Assembly (NCBI GenBank): GCA_022835595.1
Contig: BQUP01000001.1
Span: 1,550,001 to 1,614,000 of the forward strand
Direction: 5' to 3'
From: Cystobasidium ongulense
Lineage: Eukaryota; Basidiomycota; Cystobasidiomycetes; Cystobasidiales; Cystobasidiaceae
DNA: 64,000 nucleotides
Numbering within the stretch: the first letter of the stretch is position 1; every line of letters begins with the position of its first letter. Below the pieces are notes generated by a model. The model did no database searches. It had not been told where the DNA came from and saw nothing but the letters and a program-made list of their open reading frames with translations. Below, piece by piece: positions 36,941 to 46,729 of this stretch. The position numbers and the translations under genes were made by a program.

Positions 36941-37862
36941 GTAAAGGTTAGGTTAGGTCTGTTGGCATGACATATTTAGTAGTTAGTCCTGGCGCGTTAA
37001 AGGTGAAACTGAACTTACGGCCAGGATATCTTTGCAAAGTAGAAAGCAAACATGATCAAATGAGGTAAAAATGCAAGTATACCATGGATCTGCAGGAAGA
37101 TGACTTTCGTTCCTCTCGCCAGACTGATAGCACAGTTTCTCAGGCCGGCTCGTTTAAGTGGCTCTGCTCAGGTGTCATGGAGGACTGGAGTAAGCGACCT
37201 CAAGCATGGGCCTGGGAGTACCTGAAAGTCATTGACAAAGACATGTCCCCTCAGGCAGTGCGTAGACCAGCTTCGCACACATCATTTCTTTGGGCCCGAC
37301 CGCTATCGATTCGCAGATCAGACGAGATCACGTGATCTCCCGCCTTTCCGCTCGAAGCATTGGTGCATCGTTGGACCCGGGACCCACTACTACTACTGAG
37401 GTTTCGGGTCACTTTTCTTGCTTCTTAGGGCTGCTTAGCCATGCTGAACCTCAGCCTGTCGGTCGCACGGTAAGTTGTTGCTGCTGAAGAGCGTCGCCGA
37501 TGGCGGTCCAAGCTCGCCGCCGCGGTGGTAGATGTTCGATCGTCGAGCAATTAAAGCGAAGACAAAGAACAAGAGCAAGAAGACGAGCATGATGAGCGAA
37601 CCGAGATGGCTGCTGCGTGCTGCTTGTCGTCGTTTCTTTCCCTCTTCCTCACCAGACACTTTTTCACTAAAGTTCTCTCGTCTATACAACGGCAGCTTTC
37701 GCGTACTACGTACAGGCCTCTCGAGATCTTCATTGATACGTCGAGACCAGAAAGCTTTCAACCCTTCCTGCATAACACGCTACATACTCCAGCCTCCTCG
37801 ATATTCAAATATCGATACACTCCAAACCCTTTTTACTTTACATACAGCATATCAGAAAAGCA
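36941..37862. other. 922-base spacer, no supported gene
   Basis: Several short open frames occur on both strands, including one at 37532-37918 (+) and one at 37435-37773 (-) with a hydrophobic helix. They overlap and lack recognisable domains. The last 150 bases are AT- and pyrimidine-rich, as expected just upstream of the gene starting at 37863. Confidence 0.45.
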
Positions 37863-39217
37863 ATGACAAGAGGCATTCAATTGTCTACTTCATCATCAAC
37901 ATCAAGATCAACAGGTAAAAAAGGAGGCTCAAATCATTCAGATAAGATTATTAACAATATCAATGGTAGCTTGAATGCACAATTTCGAAATGGAAGGACA
38001 ATAGACGAAGATGAGAGAATTGGAAAGAGAGGTGGAGCAAGTCTGGCAGAAGGTAGTGGTCGTGGCAGAAGACAGATGCACGACAATGAAAGAGAAGATG
38101 AAGGAGGAAGTTCGCCATCTTTGACGCGTGCAGGTCGATATTACGCGCGAACGGCGAGGAAGAGCAGCGTACATCAAGTACCTGTGATCAAGAGACGAGC
38201 AAGCATAGATTCACAATCTTCAGATTTCGACTCTATTGTTCCGGCGACAACAGTCTCGAAAGCGTCTGCTCCACGGAGCGGTCGCAAGACATTCTTTTCC
38301 ACTACCTCCTACTCCACCTTGGTCACAATAACAATCGCTTTGCTTGCTTGGTCCATGATACATACCGCCCAAGCGGCTCTGTCGTGCACAGTGAGTCCAA
38401 AGTATCGCGATTATATTGGTTTATGGTACTGACGTGAAACTGCCTATTAGACCGATGCCGACTGTTCTGCCAAAGGTGTAGCCAAATGCAAGCAAGATCG
38501 TATGACCGGCGCTTCAACATGCGGTAAGGTCTGTCTTTAGCTGCAGAACTGAGTCAGGAAGCTAAACGTCAAGTTCTCCAACACAGTCTACAAATCCTGC
38601 TCCTCTGGGTATTGGGGTGCAGGCAATACTTATAGCGATTGTTTCGAATGCCCTTTAGGCATGAATTCGCTTGAAGGAAAGGCATTTTATGAGACGGACT
38701 GCTTCCTACCTTGTGGAGATGTGAGTTCTTTCAAGCGCTAAGAATGTGCCTTCCCATTACTGACAGAGTTGCTGCTCTCTTTCAGAGTCGATGCTACATC
38801 CCTGACGGTGGTTCAGCGGAATGCAACTTTGAACCTGCAACCGCTACACATATGTGCTCTTCGAGCTGTAATGATGCCAGGTGAGCACTCCTTCCAGTGA
38901 CAATTACAGAACCTCCCCTCTGAAATGTTACTGTCGGAATTAGCTTCACCGTCATCAACGCAAACAAGCCATATGCGACATGCGTCCGAAAAGCACCAGT
39001 CGCAGTGAGCTCGAACAGCACTTCCTTGACGAATCAAGCGAATTCGAGTACAACTAAGCGCAAGGTAGTCAAGCTGTTCAATAAAAGCAAGCGAAGCGAA
39101 GGTGAAGGAGGAAGAAGACTCAAGCTTAAGAAGGATGTTGATCTCCGCCATCAGGGACCTGCTGTTGCTCTTCTCCGAGATGCAGGTCGAGACCCACTGG
39201 CTCTCGTGTCGAAGTGA
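37863..39217 (+). CDS. Predicted type II membrane protein with Cys-rich lumenal domain, unknown function
   Basis: Five exons (37863-38390, 38451-38523, 38587-38720, 38786-38880, 38944-39217) give 367 residues. The first ~150 are charged, Ser/Arg-rich and probably cytosolic. One membrane segment follows (YSTLVTITIALLAWSMIHTA), ending in AQAALSCT, which could also be cut like a signal peptide. The next ~125 residues hold about 15 cysteines in short spacings (DADCSAKGVAKC, SCSSGYWGAG, DCFECPLGMNSLEG, DCFLPCGD, CYIPDGG.AEC, MCSSSCNDA), suggesting a disulfide-bonded extracellular module similar in style to EGF- or DOMON-adjacent repeats. The C-terminal ~80 residues are basic. I cannot assign a family. 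A surface or secreted role is inferred from topology only. Confidence 0.75.
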
Positions 39218-39678
39218 GGTTCCTACTGACGTTTAACAGGCTGTGTAACTCCTCAATACTAATGTGTTGAGATGCTAAAGGAGCTAGAGTTGGATATGAA
39301 AATCCTGTTTTCAGTTTGACGGTTCTCGATTTTTTAGTAACATGGTACTGTCTAGTAGAAAGAAGTATTTTCTTCCGGTTCAATGTATTTCGAGTTGAGC
39401 CCCGAAGGTTGCTGTATCGATGTTTCTGGTGCAATAGAAAGAGTCTTTAAATGCAGAGAGACAGAGTGTATTGGCCTGGTCTGCAGTTTGCTTCTTGCGA
39501 ACAGCTGCTTGGCTTGCGATTCTTGCGGTACCTCGGGCTTTTGTTCGATCAATTCTTGTTTACAACCTGCTTTACAGGACAACAACTCTGAGCTTTCTTC
39601 TTTCAACCGAACATCCACATGGCCATCTATCAACAAACGACTCTCTGTACACCACGCTAAACGAAAACACCCACCCTC
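39218..39678. other. 461-base tandem spacer
   Basis: This holds the 3' end of the Cys-rich gene and the promoter of the next gene. Overlapping short frames only; nothing is supported. Confidence 0.4.
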
Positions 39679-41052
39679 ATGTCCCACTTCTCGCCCAAGA
39701 GACAGCCGCTCTCGCTGGTTCACAACAAGAGCAACTCGACGACATCCTCTGCTGGCAGCGGATCGCCGGGAAGCAACAGCTTTAGGAAGAAGCTTCCCTC
39801 AATTGGAGCGCTCTCTGCTCTGCATACAAGCCCTAAAGCATCACTCGAGACGAGCAGGGAAGGCCGCGCTTCGCTCTCGTTCAGCCCGTTCGAGCCATAC
39901 AGACTGCCCGGCGCTCCAGCAGCAAACGACTCCGGCAAACTCAGAGCCCGCGCCACCACAATCTCTGCTGCTTCGACATCTTTTATAGCTCCCCGCTCAC
40001 CGCTCGCTAGACAGAATGATACCATCAGGTCTCCTCCTCGCACTGTCGCCGCTCTAGGTCCCGCGAGAAGAACCCGCTCAAAGACCTTGTCCAAGAGCCA
40101 GTCTCAGGCCGGTGCTCCCTCTTCCAGCCGAAACCTAAACAAGCAAGCTTTCCCACAGCAGGAAGACACTCACAATAGACGATCATCGTGTACTTTTGTC
40201 CAGGATGACAATCTACAACGCACCCTTGACTTGCTGGAACAGCACGTGGAAGAGCAAGGTCGCCGACTATCACTATCTAGCTCCGGCTCAAAGACTGCAA
40301 ACCCACCCATGCTATCAGCCCCAATGATGCAGCGAAGTCCAGTGACACCCATGTCCAACGCCGCTGTGGCAGCTACTCATGCTGCGGCAGGATGGTCAGG
40401 TGGATCTCAACAGACGAGCCTTTCTCCTCCGACCTTGGTGCCACCTTATATGCCGGGTACAGCAGATCTCGAGCTTGTCTTTCCAACCACTTCTCCTGGT
40501 AGTTCTCTAGCTTCGTCAACGAGCAGTCAATCTTCCTCGGTCTGTCAAGCGACGTTGACACCTCAAGTAGAGCAACTATCCAATCTCATATCCGACCTTT
40601 CACTCTTTCTTCCTCAAGCGGATTCGCTATCTTCCGACCAGCTTAAGGCTATTCAAATTGCCGTCGATGCAATACTTGGGAAAACTCCTGTTGCTCCTCT
40701 TCCGACCACATCTCTCGGCAACCCTATACAATTGAGGAACGACATTGCGAACAATCTTTTCGCGGATGATATGCCTACATTCCATGTCGGAGATGTATCA
40801 TCATCATCATCACTGCACAATGCACCACCAACCTCGTTTGTTGCTCTACAGGCATCATACGATCCATCAACGCCTCAAGATGTAGATATGCTAGACATGT
40901 CCATCAAATCACATTTTTCACATTTATCATCTCACGAAGGACAGAGAGAATTAACAGGGCTGCAGGTTCAGCATAATCCTCCTCCTTACGAATCAAGAAT
41001 GGACTTTTCAAGCCTTGATTGTGATCTTGGTTTAGTTCCACCTAGATGGTGA
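39679..41052 (+). CDS. Unknown Ser/Thr/Pro-rich protein, single exon
   Basis: An uninterrupted 457-codon frame with an ATG start and no intron, unusual here. The N-terminal half is basic and Ser-rich with many SP sites (FSPKRQPLSL, SFSPFEPYRLPG, RSPPRTVAALG). A predicted helix LDLLEQHVEEQGRRLSL lies near residue 180, and a second, more hydrophobic one (QLSNLISDLSLFLPQ...LKAIQIAVDAILGK) near residues 295-335. The end is acidic. No domain was recognised. The two helices may mediate protein contact; that is inference. Confidence 0.75.
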   Translation: MSHFSPKRQPLSLVHNKSNSTTSSAGSGSPGSNSFRKKLPSIGALSALHTSPKASLETSREGRASLSFSPFEPYRLPGAPAANDSGKLRARATTISAASTSFIAPRSPLARQNDTIRSPPRTVAALGPARRTRSKTLSKSQSQAGAPSSSRNLNKQAFPQQEDTHNRRSSCTFVQDDNLQRTLDLLEQHVEEQGRRLSLSSSGSKTANPPMLSAPMMQRSPVTPMSNAAVAATHAAAGWSGGSQQTSLSPPTLVPPYMPGTADLELVFPTTSPGSSLASSTSSQSSSVCQATLTPQVEQLSNLISDLSLFLPQADSLSSDQLKAIQIAVDAILGKTPVAPLPTTSLGNPIQLRNDIANNLFADDMPTFHVGDVSSSSSLHNAPPTSFVALQASYDPSTPQDVDMLDMSIKSHFSHLSSHEGQRELTGLQVQHNPPPYESRMDFSSLDCDLGLVPPRW

Positions 41053-41465
41053 AACAGAACGTTCATGATCAATCGAACTCTCTTTCTATATTTATAATTC
41101 ATGTATCTCCGACTTCTAAACATTTCATGCACTGTTCTTATCACTTTCGCTTTCTGCTCAAAGATCCACTGCTCGTTGTACATTTACAGAGAAAGAATTG
41201 GAACGATACAAGTTCGTATATATCACCTCACCACACATTAGTGTGTACTACCATTACTGTTACAAGACTCTTCTGTAAATACCAGGCTTAGCGACAGAAT
41301 CCAGCATCACACCAGAATACACTCTGAGTCAGACGTCTCGTGGCATGAGTGTCCATGCTCTATCTGATTGCAGACTACCTCGCTTTAAATACCTTACAAA
41401 CTATGATACATTGACGTCTAGACCCCTTGACGAAATCGAAAGTATTCAGTGCTTGACATTCGTAC
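41053..41465. other. Convergent spacer
   Basis: A 413-base AT-rich gap between the 3' ends of the unknown gene (+) and the SLC35C2-like gene (-). No gene is supported. Confidence 0.5.
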
Positions 41466-43996
41466 TTATCGCTGCCGTGAGCTTCTTTCACCGTCGTCGT
41501 CTTCAGCATCGAAAAGTAAGTCTTGACTGGAAGGTTCAATATGGTCACCATCACCTCGAGAAGTCTTTCCCATTTCAGCTTCCAGTCTTTCTTCTTCCCT
41601 CTCTAGATCAACCAACATTGGATCACGATTTACTTTTTCCTCCATTTGTCGGGTTTCTGCTTTTGTATTGGGATGTGTTTCGGCGTAAGTTGGTAGGCGT
41701 TCAATGCCATCAAGATCTTCAACGTCATAATGTGATGCTCCATTCTGTCTTGTTGCTTTCCGCTTCGCTTCATCATTACGATCTTCATCGCCGCTTTCAT
41801 CGGATGAATCAAAGTCTTCTTCCCCGACAAGCTGAAACTGTCCACCATCGTGTTCCCTCCTAGTTCTCGAGGGATGGAGAGCTTCCATCTCTGCTTCATC
41901 ATCACCACCACCACTTCTAGATGTAGGCTGCAATGCATCGATGCTGCCTCCATTCTCCAAGACTCTTTTCTCAATAGCTTTGTAATTGTGATACTTCATC
42001 CAGTTATACAGCCCTATACCTACTATAGCGACGCATAGACCGGATATATTGATCGGTGTGAGTTCGTCATGAAAGACTACCGTGCTGAGAAAAATGGTAA
42101 TGACTTCTTTGAACATGCCAGCTACTGATCTGGAAAAAGAAAGAAGAAACTCGATTAAGTCAATATTGGTAGCCGGTACAAAAGGACAAGAACGAACAAC
42201 TCACAGAGTGACGACTGATGTCCGCTGTATAAGACCGAATTCAGCGACATTCATCGTAAAAGCGATAACGCCCGGAAGTATAATAACTCCAGTTGTAGCC
42301 AAGCATCTATCAAAACCATCAAAGAACTCCGAGCTAAAAACGGTAAACCATCCTTCAATAAAAATAGAACATAAAGCTAAAGAGATACCCATTATAGGAG
42401 CCAACCAAAACAAAGTTGCAAAAGGATTATTCATCCCCATACTTTCTTTATCTAGTAAAATTTGTGTTAAACTCCATCTCAATCCTGATAAACATGATGC
42501 CGTTAAGACTTGAATCATTCCAACTAGATGGAATTGTGTTTCTGAAGATACCATCATTATCACACCTGCTATGATGATACTAATGATGCCAATGAGGGGA
42601 AGGGTCGGACGTTCAAGTCGGAAGATGAAAGCCCAAATCAGAACGAAACCGAGGACGGAAGATTTGCACATGGCTGAGAAGGGATCAAGGCGTTCAGAAG
42701 GCGTTCTGAAGATAGCGATGAAAAAGAGGTTCGCGCCTTACTATAGAACGATAGGGTAATAGTTTTCAGACTGAGATTACTAAGACCGATGTCCAGTCCT
42801 GTAGCCAGGCCACACGGCAAAACTTTGGTACTGGAACAGGAGACGAGAAGCATCAGTTCACTGTTTCTATCTACTTGCCTTCCTACCCTAGATAGTAGCA
42901 GAGAAGATGGGGTGGACCTACCCGTAATCTCTGGGTTTCGGCTTGTTGCTAGGCCGTAAAGAGGGGAAGATAGACAAGACGAGGGAGCATAGGAAGAATT
43001 GAACGAGCATGTGACATGATGTAACGAAGAGAGGAAATCCGAAACCGTAATGTTCGGGTGAGAACATCCATTTATCTGTTCAGCGCCAAAGAAGAGTTGT
43101 GGATCAGCACAATCAATCCAGCAAAGTCAATTCGCATGTTTATCGCTAAGGGCCGAACTCACTGTATAAGGAGATGAGAGTTGAGCATATATACCTAAAA
43201 GACAAGTTCAGATAAGGTATAATCAATCTGGCCTTGTTATATACCTGACTCACCAAGCCAAGACAAATAAACAACTAATAAGGATACTTCTCCAATAAGC
43301 CTTTCTAACGTCTTTTTTATTTAATTTCTGATTACCATTACTGCCCTCACTTTCTAATTCTTTCATTGGATCTCTAGTTAATAAACTTCCAATCAATCTA
43401 TCCGTAGTACGTCTCTCATTTACTTGAAGAAAAGGAACGTCTTGACTATGGTGATACTGTTGGCTTGAGGACGAAGATGCAGCATGGCGACCAGCGTCGT
43501 CTAGATGTGACGCGTCGTATCCTAACTGCTGCGTTGAGGAGGTTGCACCAGTAGGTGTAGATGCAGAATAAGACTGCCGACGCCTCCGCTTATCAGCGTG
43601 ACTTTGGTGTTTGAGAGCCATTCCACCGTGACCAGCGGTGTGACCAGTCAAAGTATACGATGTATCTTCATCCTGAATATCTCCATCACCAGTCAATGTA
43701 CTATAATCATTCTGACCGCGTCGTTGTCCTGTACGTCGCGAGCTTGATGCTTCCTCATCATGGCGATATTGACCGAACGTATCTGAATCATAACCGCCAG
43801 CCCCATCATAGGATTCACCGTTCTCCCTCTGTTTCCCTTTTCTAATGCTAGCCTCACGCCTACTGTCGTTATTGCGCTTCAAATCGTGGTCTAGTTCACG
43901 TTCCTGCTCGATTAGAGCTTCCTCGTCCAGGATGAAGCCGCGTGATTGTCGCGCATCTTCGAGTATTAGATCTCGCGCGTGCAGTGGATCTGCCAT
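41466..43996 (-). CDS. SLC35C2/YMD8-like nucleotide-sugar (TPT) transporter
   Basis: A multi-exon gene. The first exon (43996-about 43250) codes ~245 disordered, charged residues ending in the first membrane helix (YWRSILISCLFVLAW). The next exons carry the family signature DKWMFSPEHYGFGFPLFVTS, CHMLVQFFLC and later GLATGLDIGLSNLSLKTITL, SFY, MCKSS, VLGFVLIWAFIFRLERPTL, SGLRWSLTQILL and VITIFLSTVVFHDELTPINI with GLCVAIVGIGLYNWMKYHNY. These are typical of the triose-phosphate/nucleotide-sugar transporter fold of SLC35C2 and yeast YMD8, a Golgi/ER protein whose substrate is uncertain (GDP-fucose is suspected in animals). A ~170-residue acidic cytosolic tail follows, ending ERSSRQR. Both long disordered tails are larger than in yeast. 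Confidence 0.85.
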
Positions 43997-44403
43997 AGTG
44001 AACAGATGGATTGGAACGTGTCAAGCCATGCTGTGCGGAACAATCAGTCGGCGTTGTATGTAATGAGTGTCAAGGGAAATGATACAGGTGTTTGGCGTCT
44101 CTTTGGCCGAGAGCAGCTACATGATCGGGAGACTTCAAAAGCAAGACAGGCTCAACAGGACAGATACGTGCATCAGATGTCAATGCATGTGTTGGTAGGA
44201 CGGGTTCAATCTTCCATTGCATCTCAGACTCAACTCGTCCGTACGGTAAGGACTGGTGAAAGCTGGCGAAATAAGACTAAGCGAACAACATAATCACACT
44301 GCAACTTGTCAAGTGAGAAGGATTGTATCGAAGAGCAGAGATAAGGTAGGAAATGGAAGGAAAGAGCCCGCCAGCTGTACTAGAGCGTGCATACAAAGAG
44401 CAT
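43997..44403. other. 407-base tandem spacer (uS3 3' end / transporter promoter)
   Basis: This lies between two minus-strand genes. It contains the 3' untranslated region of the uS3 gene and the promoter of the transporter. No gene is supported. Confidence 0.4.
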
Positions 44404-45366
44404 CTAGTATGGCTGAGCATCGGCGACCTGGGCTTGAGGAGCAGCCTGGGCCTGTGGTAGCTCCTGGACCTTGGAGTCCGAGATAGGAGCGGTGATGGGT
44501 GCCTCTTCCTTTGGCTCGACGATGGTGACCATGTCTGGGAGGGGCTTGGAGGGTCCGAGTCTTCCTTCGGGGTCGAATGGCAACATACTAAGAGAAAGAA
44601 AAGGGAGAATGTGAGCTGATTGTATGGAGAGCATGAGGGTGCGCTCGGACAACTCACATCTTGACCTTGATTCCCAACACACCCTGTCGTAGGTAGACGT
44701 GTCTGACGGCATAGTCTACATAGTCGCGTGCTGGCTGACCGGAGTGGATCATGAATCCATCGGTAACCTTCATCGACTTTGCACGGGCAGCACGTAGCTT
44801 TCCGGATACGACGACTTCGCAACCCTTGGCGCCGGACTCCATGACGAATCGGAGGACACCGTAGGTGGCTCTGCATAGGCGGATAGAATGGAAATAGATG
44901 AGTATGGGCGTATACGATCTGCAATTAAATGCGCGCCACTCACCGTCGGACGGCGAGACCACCGAGGAGCTTGTACTTCAAGGACTCGCACTGGGCGATA
45001 GCGGAGAGACCTCTGTTGGGGACCTTCTCGGCGTATAGCTCGATGCTTCCCTCGGCGAACTTGAATCTCTTCTGGACGAGGGATGTGAGTTCTCTGATTC
45101 TGCGGCCCTTTTCACCGAGGACTTCCTGTCATCACGAAAGACAGCGGGATCAGCGGGAGCACTGCCACTGCAACAGGATAGGTCTGGCCCACCTGAGTGT
45201 GGGTAGCCCTGATGATAATCTCGGTCCTGGCGTGGGTCACTCGGACCTCGCAGCCAGAGTAGCCCTCGTTGGCGAGCTCGCGCATGAAGAACTCTGAGAG
45301 CTCGGCGTAAAAGACACCATCGGCGACGGCCTTTCTTCGCTTGGAGATGTTCTGGTTGCTGGCCAT
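44404..45366 (-). CDS. RPS3: Small-subunit ribosomal protein uS3
   Basis: Four exons give about 250 residues, close to the eukaryotic norm. The start [20 protein letters not shown] is canonical. The KH domain has [20 protein letters not shown] then [20 protein letters not shown], and the second domain has [60 protein letters not shown] and [10 protein letters not shown]. The end is [14 protein letters not shown] followed by an Ala/Gln/Pro-rich tail. The first intron is 45126-45192. uS3 lines the mRNA entry channel of the 40S subunit and takes part in start-site selection and ribosome quality control. Confidence 0.97.
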
Positions 45367-45900
45367 CTTGCTAGTGTGAATGGATTGACGTGAGTTGGTG
45401 GTGGGTTGCACCTCAATTGTCGATATCCATCGAGGTCTTCAAGCTGCGAGGGAAGGAAATCTCGCCCAAGTTGAGCCTTCCTCGGGATTTGGGAGCATAA
45501 AAGCGGGATATGCAGTGGAACGCGAGTTGGGCAGCAACCAACAGCAGCAGCAGCAATGGGGACAGTGACGTTCACTTCAGGATGGTCTTGATGCACGATA
45601 CACCTAGTCCCGTCATACTGCTTGACTGGGCGTGTTCACAGAGGCTGATCGGGCAGGATATGCATGGGCATGACTTAAGTTACTCTGAAGGACGAGTAGA
45701 CAGGACACTGCGCACAGTACGACCTGGAGCTTCAAGGACATGGCTTTCTCCCTCAAACGACCGGATCCGTTCTCTCTCCCTCCATCCATGTAAGCTTTCG
45801 CCACTTTCCCTACACCCTCCCCTACCTCTACCTTTTCACAAACAACACCGGCAAAGATGAACCTGGGGAACTGAAGAGTCCCCAAACTTATTGATAGTAC
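45367..45900. promoter_or_regulatory. uS3 upstream region
   Basis: The likely promoter of the uS3 gene. A CAG-rich stretch (45541-45556) and a long pyrimidine-rich tract (about 45750-45830) stand out. Open frames here start at non-ATG codons or lack domains. Confidence 0.35.
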
Positions 45901-45918
45901 AATCTATCTGGCACCTCT

Positions 45919-46280
45919 TCGTCGAGCTGGCATTCTTGAGCCTCGATCTGCGCAAGTGGAAAGAGGCGAGGGGATGTTGACGATGACATTTCGACTACCT
46001 GAGCCGTCATTTCCTATTTCACTCTCCTATACACCTCTTCGCCACCCCATACAAACACAATACTTACTCTCGCTTCCTATCATCAGGTTTATCAATATAT
46101 ATGCTCGTTCACACAGGCACACGCGACCTTCCCGCCTGCAAAGTGCTGCGCTCCGAACACTGCGGCCTGGTACTCACACCTGTCCGATAGCGATGACGGG
46201 ATGCCCACCTGGTACTTGGCGTTTTCTACTAATTCACTGACTTCCACCTTTACCAGAGCCCGCGTCTCCGCTGTAGTCAT
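45919..46280 (-). CDS. Possible small multi-exon gene (tentative)
   Basis: An ATG at 46280 opens a well-composed helix-like stretch (MTTAETRALVKVEVSELVEN then AKYQVGIPSSLSDR), followed by a good donor (GTGTGAGT). Downstream on the same strand, at about 46015-45896, there is a second 40-codon open stretch (ending QLDEEVPDRLYYQ) preceded by an acceptor-like ATAG, with candidate micro-exons between. Several splice paths are possible: one ends near 45919 with MPARRRGAR, another near 45893. I cannot choose between them and do not recognise the product. The stretch could equally be the untranslated leader region of the neighbouring genes. Confidence 0.25.
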
Positions 46281-46729
46281 TGTGATTAGCGGTACATTGT
46301 GTAAAGAAATGATCAGTCATGATCAGATGTATATTGTTGCAATGTAGTTTCCGTGCAGTCTACACTAGCATAATCGCTCCAACCCTACATCTTGCTCGGT
46401 GCCATTACGCATCTTGTCTACCGGCCTTTTGTAGCCTGGTCACGTGACCGTCTTGACGCGTCTGGTCTCATCATATCGGCCGTTGCGCAAAGCAAGGATG
46501 GATATTGCATAGAAGCAGGATCTGAATGTGTGCGTCTTCGTGTTCGTTGAACCAGGCATGGCGAGTCTTCTCGGTTCTGAAATCTGAACATACATCTTTC
46601 TTACACGATCAACGACCTGAGATTAGACCTTACTCTGGTATCCACCACTTGACTCGACACATACCGATACAAGCAGAAGAGCGTATATCCCACCTCTCCT
46701 CAATGCCAGACACGCCATGAGATACATAC
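46281..46729. promoter_or_regulatory. Spacer upstream of SFR1-like gene
   Basis: A 449-base region upstream of the ATG at 46730, possibly a divergent promoter if the tentative small gene is real. No motif is certain. Confidence 0.35.

Noticed and set aside
36941-37862. Small membrane protein genes on either strand
   Set aside because: Frames overlap each other, hydrophobic runs come from a CTT/AAG-rich tract, and no family resemblance is visible.
27294-41052. A metabolic gene cluster around the ABC transporter
   Set aside because: The neighbours are an import-motor subunit, a salvage enzyme and unknown disordered proteins; no backbone synthase, oxygenase or pathway regulator is present.
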